The translations under genes and the position numbers were made by a program. The notes beneath the pieces were generated by a model. The model worked only from the letters and a program-made list of their open reading frames with translations, did no database searches and was not told the DNA's origin. From Oscillospiraceae bacterium (GTDB lineage Bacteria > Bacillota > Clostridia > Oscillospirales > Oscillospiraceae), in assembly GCA_904501855.1 (NCBI GenBank), contig CAJGCI010000045.1, forward strand, positions 1-12,276: DNA of 12,276 nt, written 5' to 3'. This document shows, piece after piece, positions 7,361-12,276 of the stretch. The stretch's first letter is position 1. Every line of letters begins with the position of its first letter.

Positions 7361-7989
7361 TGAGTATCGAAGACGAGAGACTGAAACAGCAGTTTGCCTT
7401 CGCACTGGAGGCAGACAAGGAGAAACAGATCTTCCGTCAGACCTGGCTGTCCGACGGAGAACGGAAGGAAAACGATGCCGAGCATGCATGGCACATGGCA
7501 CTGATGGCCATTCTGATGGCCGAACATGCCAACGAAAAGATCGATGTTCTGAAGACCGTTACCATGATCTTGATCCACGATATCGTGGAGATCGATGCCG
7601 GCGACACCTATGCCTACGATGAGGTGGGTAAGCGGAACCAGCAGGAACGGGAAGCCGAGGCTGCCCGGCGGCTGTACGGACTGCTTCCCGAGGATCAGGG
7701 ACAGTATCTGAAAAGCCTGTTTGAGGAATTTGAAGAGGGGAAGACCCCGGAGGCGCGGTTTGCCCATACCATGGACAACATCCAGCCGATGATGCTCAAC
7801 GTGGCGGCCGACGGAAAGGCCTGGACGGAGCATAAGATCAAGGTCAGCCAGGTGCTGAAAAGGAACGAACATACCGGTGAGGGCTCGGAACGGATCTGGG
7901 AGTATGCAAAAGAAAACTACATTCTGCCCAGTCTGGAGGACGGATGCCTCGCCGATGACCGGGAAGACAGAAATCAGGAACTGCCGTGA
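7360..7989 (+). CDS. HD-domain phosphohydrolase, YfbR/HDDC2-like
   Basis: This 209-residue cytoplasmic protein has a complete HD metal site: H42 in DAEHAWH (39-45), H73-D74 in IHDIVEIDAGDT (72-83) and D139 in HTMDN (136-140). The E77 and D82 positions typical of the YfbR/HDDC2 group are also present. Members of that group include 5'-deoxynucleotidases that dephosphorylate dNMPs, so nucleotide-monophosphate hydrolysis is the likely activity. The substrate is not proven by the sequence. The ATG at 7360 is chosen because GGGAGG (7348-7353) lies 6 nt upstream. A GTG at 7324 would add 12 residues inside the SEL1 gene and lacks a comparable site. The TGATG junction with the SEL1 gene points to translational coupling. 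The tail after residue 190 is hydrophilic and variable, and its last codons also form one arm of a terminator hairpin. Confidence 0.9.
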   Translation: MSIEDERLKQQFAFALEADKEKQIFRQTWLSDGERKENDAEHAWHMALMAILMAEHANEKIDVLKTVTMILIHDIVEIDAGDTYAYDEVGKRNQQEREAEAARRLYGLLPEDQGQYLKSLFEEFEEGKTPEARFAHTMDNIQPMMLNVAADGKAWTEHKIKVSQVLKRNEHTGEGSERIWEYAKENYILPSLEDGCLADDREDRNQELP

Positions 7990-8007
7990 TCGCGGCGGTT
8001 CCTGATT
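7973..8007. terminator. Bidirectional hairpin between convergent genes, overlapping both stop codons
   Basis: 15-bp inverted repeat: arms 7973-7987 region (core AATCAGGAACTGCCG, 7973-7986) and 7993-8007, with one G-U wobble and a short loop holding the HD gene stop TGA (7987-7989). The other edge reaches the TAA of the pseudouridine synthase gene (8006-8008). Each side has only a short AT-rich run (ATTTCT; AAAT), so termination strength is uncertain. It can serve both convergent genes. Confidence 0.65.
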
Positions 8008-8989
8008 ATTTCTCGGTGCCGGGAATGACAAATCCCGGAAAGTATTTATCTGCAAAATCCACGGACTGCACCTGGAAGGACTTCCCGCTGAGATACGAGA
8101 GGATCCCGGCGTCCGTTTTAAAATCAAAGACAAGACGGTAGGAATAAAGAGCCTGCCGTTTTTCTCCGTACTGGCGGTTGACCCGCTCCCGGCCGTATTT
8201 GCCGTCTCCCAGCAGCGGCCAGCCGGCATGGGACATCTGGGCCCGGATCTGATGGGTCCGACCTGTGAGAAGATGACACTCCACCAGAGACAGTTCCTTG
8301 CGAGAAGCAAGTACCCGGTATTCCGTGACGGCGGTCTTGGCACCGGGTTCCGGGCGGGGCTTGACGAATACCTGGTTTTTGGCGGCGTCCTTGAACAGAA
8401 AGTTCTCCAGCCGTCCGGACTCCGGACGAGGCCTGCCGAGAACCGCGCACAGGTAATACTTCTCGATCTCCCGGTCGGCGATCTTCTCATTGATGATGCG
8501 CAGCGTCTCCGCATTCTTCGCGGCGATGACGATGCCGCCGGTGTTGCGGTCGATGCGGTTGCACAGAGCGGGAGCGAAGCTGTTTTCCGCCCGGGGATCC
8601 CATTCGCCGTTCTTCACCAGATAGGCCTGGATGTTGGCGATGAGAGTGTTGTAATCCCAGGCACCGGCACTGTGACAGAGCACACCGGGCTTCTTATCTG
8701 CAAGAAGGATGTTTTCATCCTCGTATACCACCGTGAGACGGGGGTTGCCCACCTTCAGGTAGGAGTTCTGTTCCTGGGGCTTTTCAAAGAATTCGTCCCG
8801 GATATAGAACTGCAGAACATCGCCCTCCTGTACACGGTCATCACGCTGTGCGCGCTTGCCGTTGAGCTTGATGTATTTGGTCCGTATGTACTTTTGAATC
8901 AACGATTCCGGAAGCAGGGGAACGGCCTTTCCAACAAAGCGATCCAGCCTCTGACCGGCGTCGTTTTTCTTCACAATTATCTCTCGCAT
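8006..8989 (-). CDS. RluA-family RNA pseudouridine synthase
   Basis: The protein has 327 residues from the ATG at 8989, or 329 from a GTG at 8995. It converts specific uridines in structured RNA, most often 23S rRNA, to pseudouridine. Numbered from the GTG form: an S4 RNA-binding domain spans about 13-65 (GQRLDRF, IQKYIRTKYIKLNGKRA), and the catalytic domain follows. The catalytic Asp D149 lies in NRIDRNTGGIVIAAK (146-160), the family RLDxxTSG motif with small changes. The LLTGRTHQIRAQMSHAG block (242-258) and LLGDGKYG (261-268) are conserved for RluA/C/D. The target uridine cannot be read from the sequence. No Shine-Dalgarno is visible: the -10 TATAAT ends 7 nt before the ATG, so the ATG start with a leaderless transcript is preferred. 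The gene is divergent from yceD-rpmF and convergent with the HD gene. Confidence 0.92.
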   Translation of the reverse strand: MREIIVKKNDAGQRLDRFVGKAVPLLPESLIQKYIRTKYIKLNGKRAQRDDRVQEGDVLQFYIRDEFFEKPQEQNSYLKVGNPRLTVVYEDENILLADKKPGVLCHSAGAWDYNTLIANIQAYLVKNGEWDPRAENSFAPALCNRIDRNTGGIVIAAKNAETLRIINEKIADREIEKYYLCAVLGRPRPESGRLENFLFKDAAKNQVFVKPRPEPGAKTAVTEYRVLASRKELSLVECHLLTGRTHQIRAQMSHAGWPLLGDGKYGRERVNRQYGEKRQALYSYRLVFDFKTDAGILSYLSGKSFQVQSVDFADKYFPGFVIPGTEK

Positions 8990-8996
8990 GGCCACG

Positions 8997-9025
8997 ATTA
9001 TACCCTATAAAAATCAGGTTGACAA
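8997..9025 (-). promoter_or_regulatory. Promoter of the pseudouridine synthase gene (predicted leaderless transcript)
   Basis: On the minus strand: -35 TTGTCA (9020-9025), 17-nt spacer, and a perfect -10 TATAAT (8997-9002). The usual start, 6-8 nt downstream, falls at about 8989-8991, on or beside the A of the ATG at 8989. The -35 is the opposite strand of the yceD -35. Confidence 0.75.
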
Positions 9026-9047
9026 GCATCGGAACATACTCTATAAT
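9019..9047 (+). promoter_or_regulatory. Perfect consensus sigma-A promoter of yceD-rpmF
   Basis: TTGACA (9019-9024), exactly 17 nt, then TATAAT (9042-9047). This is a full consensus match at optimal spacing, as expected for a strongly expressed ribosomal protein operon. The predicted start is near 9054, followed by a leader of about 19 nt. Confidence 0.88.
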
Positions 9048-9072
9048 GTCATAGCGACTTGCGAGGTGTATT

Positions 9073-9579
9073 ATGCGTATCGATTTACGAAAAATTGCTG
9101 ATAATCCCGGCGAAAGCGTCGCTTTTTCCTGCGATCTGGATACGGGAGATCTCGATTTTGATCAAATCACGGCATATACCGAAAAGCCTCATGCAGAAGG
9201 TCAGATCCGAAACACGGCTGGCATCCTGGAGCTCAAGGGGGCGCTGACGGCACCGATGACGTGTCTGTGCGACCGCTGCGGCGAAGAGTTCTCTCTGATC
9301 AAGGAGATGGACCTGGATGCAGTGATCTCGGAAGACGAGAGCGAACTGGAGAACCCGGACATCTTCCCCATGGAAGACTGCGGTGTTGATGTGGACGACA
9401 TCGTGCGGACCCTGTTTGTCCTTGGTGTGGAGACCAAGTTTCTGTGCCGACCGGAATGCAAGGGATTGTGTCCGACCTGCGGCAAGAACCTGAACGAAGG
9501 TCCCTGCAACTGCAAAAAAGAAACGGATCCAAGAATGGCTGTGCTTGAGCAGCTTTTGGATAATAAAGAGATCGAATGA
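9073..9579 (+). CDS. yceD: YceD/DUF177 family protein
   Basis: This 168-residue cytoplasmic protein belongs to the DUF177 (YceD) family, commonly encoded directly before rpmF, as here. The family has been linked to 23S rRNA or large-subunit assembly, but the molecular role is not firmly known. The N-terminal half (MRIDLRKI, GILELKGALTAPMTC) is typical. Cysteines sit in metal-site-like spacing: C64, C66 and C69 (TCLCDRCGEEF), then C125, C129, C133, C136, C145 and C147 (LCRPECKGLCPTCGKNLNEG, then PCNC). Such a cluster is common in Gram-positive members and may bind zinc. Only a short GAGGTG site (9063-9068), 4 nt upstream, marks the start. The rpmF start lies 38 nt after the stop with no promoter between, so the two form an operon. 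Confidence 0.9.
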   Translation: MRIDLRKIADNPGESVAFSCDLDTGDLDFDQITAYTEKPHAEGQIRNTAGILELKGALTAPMTCLCDRCGEEFSLIKEMDLDAVISEDESELENPDIFPMEDCGVDVDDIVRTLFVLGVETKFLCRPECKGLCPTCGKNLNEGPCNCKKETDPRMAVLEQLLDNKEIE

Positions 9580-9597
9580 CAGCTGCTCAAAACAGCT
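9545..9597 (+). promoter_or_regulatory. Possible RNA structure across the yceD end and rpmF leader
   Basis: TTGAGCAGCT (9545-9554, inside yceD) is perfectly complementary to AGCTGCTCAA (9581-9590, after its stop), giving a 10-bp stem with a 26-nt loop. AGCTG (9581-9585) can instead pair with CAGCT (9593-9597), so the two folds exclude each other. The site ends 8 nt before the rpmF Shine-Dalgarno. A regulatory role is speculative. Confidence 0.35.
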
Positions 9598-9617
9598 AAG
9601 AAACAGGAGGTGTCAAC

Positions 9618-9800
9618 ATGGCAGTCCCAAAAGGAAAAGTATCGAGACAGAGACGTGATAAGAGACGTTCTTCCCACTGGAAGCTCACCAAACCGACGTT
9701 GGTAAGTTGCCCGAATTGCGGTGCTCTCATCAAACCTCATCGTGCCTGCCCGGAATGCGGAAAGTACAATGGCCGTGACGTGATCAACGTTGAAGAGTAA
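9618..9800 (+). CDS. rpmF: 50S ribosomal protein L32, zinc-ribbon form
   Basis: This 60-residue basic ribosomal protein of the large subunit has the usual length. The N-terminus MAVPKGKVSRQRRDKRRS is the L32 hallmark. The zinc ribbon is intact: C31 and C34 (CPNC), and C44 and C47 (CPEC), so this is the zinc-binding form and not the Cys-less paralogue that some bacteria make under zinc shortage. The start has an excellent AGGAGGTG (9605-9612), 5 nt upstream. It is co-transcribed with yceD from the consensus promoter at 9019 and followed by a strong terminator. Confidence 0.98.
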   Translation: MAVPKGKVSRQRRDKRRSSHWKLTKPTLVSCPNCGALIKPHRACPECGKYNGRDVINVEE

Positions 9801-9819
9801 TACAAATTGAACGCTTTAT

Positions 9820-9852
9820 GGGGGAAAGGTTGCGGCCTTTCCCCCTTTTCTT
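9820..9852 (+). terminator. Intrinsic terminator after rpmF
   Basis: Perfect 10-bp stem GGGGGAAAGG (9820-9829) / CCTTTCCCCC (9836-9845) with a TTGCGG loop and a TTTTCTT tail. It lies only 16 nt before the ATG of the DUF512 gene, and no promoter is visible after it. It probably allows some read-through to the downstream genes. Confidence 0.9.
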
Positions 9853-9868
9853 AGTTTGAGGATTTGCT

Positions 9869-11233
9869 ATGGAGAATGTAATCAAATCCATCGATACTGG
9901 AAGCAGAATGTTTCATCATGCTTCGCCCGGGGATACGGTGGTCTCCATCAACGGAAATCCCATACGGGACGTACTGGACTACAAGTTCTATTCCTATGAC
10001 CGCCGGCTCACCGTTGTGCTCCGGTCTCCGGATGGGAAGGAACGGACGGTGAAGATCCGCAAGAACGAAGGCGAGGATCTGGGACTGAACTTTGAGTCGT
10101 ACCTGATGGACCGGCCCCGCTCCTGCGCCAATAACTGCGTGTTCTGCTTCATCGATCAGCTCCCCAAGGGGATGCGGAAGACCATGTATTTCAAGGACGA
10201 TGACGCGCGGCTGAGTTTTCTGCTGGGAAACTATGTGACACTGACGAACTTCTCTCCCAGGGAAGTACAGCGGATCATGGACCTTCGCATCAGCCCCATC
10301 AATATCTCGGTCCATGCCACCGATCCGGAACTTCGCACGAAGATGCTGCGGAACCCCCGGGCGGGAGAGAGCCTGGAGATCATGAAGCGGTTTGCCGATG
10401 CGGGGATCACCATGAACTGCCAGATCGTGTGCTGCCCCGGACTCAACGACGGGGAGCAGCTGGACCGCAGCATGCGGGATCTTGCAGCACTCTGGCCCGG
10501 TGTCCATTCCGTATCCATCGTGCCGGTGGGCCTGACGAGATTCCGGGATGGGCTATACCCGCTGGAGAAGTTTACCCCGGAACATTCCCTGGAGACGATC
10601 CGGCAGGTGACCCGGTTTGGAGACGAGTGTCTGGAAAAGTATGGAAGCCGGATCTTCTGGTGCGGCGATGAGATGTATCTTCGCGCCGGTCTGGAACTGC
10701 CTTCGGATGAATTCTATGAAGAGTATACCCAGCTGGAAAACGGCATCGGGATGCTCCGGCTCATGGAAACGGAGTTCCGCTCGGCTCTGGATCTGGCGGA
10801 GTCGGCGGACGGGGTCCCGTTCTCCATTGCCACCGGTGCTGCCGCGGCGCCTCTGATGAGAAAACTGCTGCAGATGGCAGCGGACCGGTTCCCCGGGATC
10901 CGGGGAGAGGTGTATGAGATCCGCAATGACTTTTTCGGTCACGATATCACCGTGGCGGGTCTGACCACCGGCACCGATCTTATCGGTCAGCTGAAGGACC
11001 GGGATCTGGGAGAGCGGCTGTTCATCTCCAAGACCATGCTTCGGCAGGACGAGATGGACTTTCTCGATGACATCACGCTGGAGGAAGCCTCCCGCCGTCT
11101 GGGAATTCCCATCTATCCCGTGGGAGAAGACGGATTTGAATTATGCGATGCCTTCACCGGCATCCTTCCGGAAGTGAAGCTTCCGAAAAGAAACGAAGAA
11201 GAGACCGAGTATTATCGGTATAATCAGAACTGA
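9869..11233 (+). CDS. DUF512 family radical-SAM protein with N-terminal PDZ-like domain
   Basis: This 454-residue cytoplasmic protein has three parts. A PDZ-like domain covers about 1-65 (ASPGDTVVSINGNPIRDVLDYKFYS). A radical-SAM core covers about 80-275, with the cluster motif C86-x3-C90-x2-C93 (SCANNCVFCFIDQLPKGMR) and INISVHATDPELR (145-156). The DUF512 C-terminal domain runs about 285-440 (GVPFSIATGAAAAPLM, VYEIRNDFFGHDITVAGLTTGTD). Such proteins bind a 4Fe-4S cluster and S-adenosylmethionine, but the reaction and substrate of this family are, to my knowledge, not established. Extra cysteines (C184, C188, C189, C254, C265) could hold a second cluster; this is speculation. The start has GAGGA at 9858-9862. 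It lies directly upstream of der (24-nt gap), an arrangement familiar from Clostridia. Confidence 0.92.
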   Translation: MENVIKSIDTGSRMFHHASPGDTVVSINGNPIRDVLDYKFYSYDRRLTVVLRSPDGKERTVKIRKNEGEDLGLNFESYLMDRPRSCANNCVFCFIDQLPKGMRKTMYFKDDDARLSFLLGNYVTLTNFSPREVQRIMDLRISPINISVHATDPELRTKMLRNPRAGESLEIMKRFADAGITMNCQIVCCPGLNDGEQLDRSMRDLAALWPGVHSVSIVPVGLTRFRDGLYPLEKFTPEHSLETIRQVTRFGDECLEKYGSRIFWCGDEMYLRAGLELPSDEFYEEYTQLENGIGMLRLMETEFRSALDLAESADGVPFSIATGAAAAPLMRKLLQMAADRFPGIRGEVYEIRNDFFGHDITVAGLTTGTDLIGQLKDRDLGERLFISKTMLRQDEMDFLDDITLEEASRRLGIPIYPVGEDGFELCDAFTGILPEVKLPKRNEEETEYYRYNQN

Positions 11234-11257
11234 TCGAAATTCAGAAAGAGGAAAACT

Positions 11258-12276
11258 ATGTCTACTAAGCCATTGGTGGCCATCGTGGGTCGTCCCAATG
11301 TGGGAAAATCCATGCTCTTTAATAAACTCGTGGGAAAACGGCTGTCCATCGTGGAAGACACGCCGGGCGTCACCCGGGACCGCCTCTACGCAGAGGCGGA
11401 GTGGTGCGGCCGGACCTTCGATGTGGTGGATACCGGCGGAATCGAGCCCCGTACGGACAGCGAACTGCTGGCTTTCATGCGGGAACAGGCCATGATCGCC
11501 ATCGAGTCCGCCACCGTGATCGTGCTGGTCACGGATATCCGCACCGGTGTCACCGCGGAAGACAAGGAAGTGGCGACCATGCTCAAGCGCTCCAAGAAAC
11601 CGGTCGTGCTGGCCGTCAACAAGGCCGACTCCACCGGCGTGGTGGATCCCACCGTCTATGAGTTCTATGAACTGGGCCTGGGCGATCCCATCGCCATCTC
11701 CGCAGTCCACGGACACGGAACGGATGAGCTTCTGGATGCCTGTCTGGAACAGTTCCCGGAGGAGACGGACGAGGATGAGGAAGACGATACCATCAAGGTT
11801 GCCGTGATCGGAAAGCCCAACGTGGGCAAATCCTCCCTCATCAATCTGATTCTGGGAGAAAAGCGCGTCATCGTTTCCGACGTGGCGGGCACCACACGCG
11901 ATGCGGTGGATACTCCCGTGGAGAATCAGTTCGGAAAGTATGTCTTTATCGATACCGCCGGTATCCGGCGGAAATCCCGCGTGGAAGAACGGGTGGAGAA
12001 ATTCTCCGTCATGCGTGCTCATCTGGCCATTGAACGGGCGGACGTCTGCGTGATCATGATCGATGCCCGGGAGGGCGTCACGGAGCAGGACACGAAGATC
12101 GCCGGCCTTGCCCACGAAGCGGGAAAAGCCTGTATCGTCGTGGCCAATAAATGGGATCTGGTGGAGAAGAACACCGGCACCATGGAGAAGGCACGGAAGA
12201 GGATCATGGCGGATCTGAGCTTTATGAGCTATGCCCCCGTCCTCTTCATCTCCGCCATGACCGGGCAGCGGGTGGA
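11258..12276 (+). CDS. der: Ribosome-associated GTPase Der (EngA), C-terminal part missing at window edge
   Basis: The first 339 codons of the tandem-GTPase Der, which helps assemble the 50S subunit. G domain 1 has GRPNVGKS (11-18), GVTRDR (37-42), DTGG (58-61) and NKAD (121-124). An acidic linker (EETDEDEEDD, 168-177) joins it to G domain 2, which has GKPNVGKS (185-192), GTTRD (211-215), DTAG (232-235) and NKWD (297-300). All nucleotide-binding motifs are intact. The residue after the first P-loop Ser is Met (GKSM) where Thr is commoner; this does not remove the Mg-binding Ser. The KH-like C-terminal domain (about 100 residues of a protein of roughly 440) lies beyond the window, so the gene is cut and not broken. 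The start has AGAGGA (11247-11252), 5 nt upstream. It is probably co-transcribed with the DUF512 gene. Confidence 0.97.
   Translation, partial: MSTKPLVAIVGRPNVGKSMLFNKLVGKRLSIVEDTPGVTRDRLYAEAEWCGRTFDVVDTGGIEPRTDSELLAFMREQAMIAIESATVIVLVTDIRTGVTAEDKEVATMLKRSKKPVVLAVNKADSTGVVDPTVYEFYELGLGDPIAISAVHGHGTDELLDACLEQFPEETDEDEEDDTIKVAVIGKPNVGKSSLINLILGEKRVIVSDVAGTTRDAVDTPVENQFGKYVFIDTAGIRRKSRVEERVEKFSVMRAHLAIERADVCVIMIDAREGVTEQDTKIAGLAHEAGKACIVVANKWDLVEKNTGTMEKARKRIMADLSFMSYAPVLFISAMTGQRV

Noticed and set aside
5849..7501. A 550-codon open frame on the minus strand opposite the SEL1 and HD genes
   Set aside because: The plus strand carries clear SEL1 repeats and HD motifs. The repetitive look of the antisense product only mirrors the repeats.
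9790..9820. TTGAAG ... TTTATG as a promoter for DUF512-der between rpmF and its terminator
   Set aside because: 19-nt spacer and poor -10, and it would lie upstream of the terminator hairpin.
11308..11318. Met after the P-loop Ser in Der G domain 1 (GKSM) as an inactivating change
   Set aside because: The Lys and Mg-binding Ser are kept, and the following residue tolerates variation in this family.

Overview
This window looks like a chromosomal segment of a fairly GC-rich member of the Clostridia (Bacillota). The taxonomic guess is an inference. It rests on strong Gram-positive ribosome binding sites (GGAGG/AGGAGGTG), consensus sigma-A promoters, an S-layer-homology (SLH) surface protein, a potABCD operon with PotA first, and a DUF512 radical-SAM gene directly upstream of der. 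No rRNA, tRNA, CRISPR array, transposase or phage gene was seen. Nearly all the sequence is coding.

Left part (1-3068, minus strand): a polyamine-type ABC importer operon, potA-potB-potC-potD. All three gene junctions are 4-nt ATGA overlaps, and potD runs off the window edge. PotA is the ATPase, PotB and PotC are the two permeases, and PotD is the exported substrate-binding protein. A good promoter (TTGACA-17-TATATT) drives the operon. Its transcript would begin almost directly with a perfect 14-bp GC-rich hairpin. The region 3069-3308 is divergent and also carries a promoter for the rightward gene and a 19-bp palindrome between the two promoters.

Middle (3309-7989, plus strand): first a secreted cell-wall protein with a CAP/SCP-like domain, a bacterial Ig-like (BIG2) domain and three SLH repeats, closed by a strong terminator. 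A two-gene unit follows: an 18-repeat SEL1 solenoid ending in one transmembrane segment, and an HD-domain (YfbR/HDDC2-like) phosphohydrolase that overlaps it by one base (TGATG). A hairpin with the HD stop codon in its loop separates this unit from a convergent RluA-family pseudouridine synthase gene (minus strand, 8006-8989).

Right part (9019-12276): the pseudouridine synthase gene and the plus-strand yceD (DUF177)-rpmF operon are divergent and share one -35 element. The plus promoter is a perfect consensus. The minus promoter places the predicted transcript start at or next to the ATG, suggesting a leaderless mRNA. After rpmF (zinc-ribbon ribosomal protein L32) comes a strong terminator, then a PDZ/radical-SAM/DUF512 protein gene and der (double-GTPase ribosome assembly factor, cut by the window edge). 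The theme here is ribosome biogenesis: L32, an rRNA-modification-type enzyme and Der.

The points most worth following up are the shared -35 promoter pair with a leaderless gene, the hairpin at the 5' end of the pot transcript, and the tail-anchored SEL1 protein paired with an HD phosphohydrolase. No single obviously new large system was recognised.
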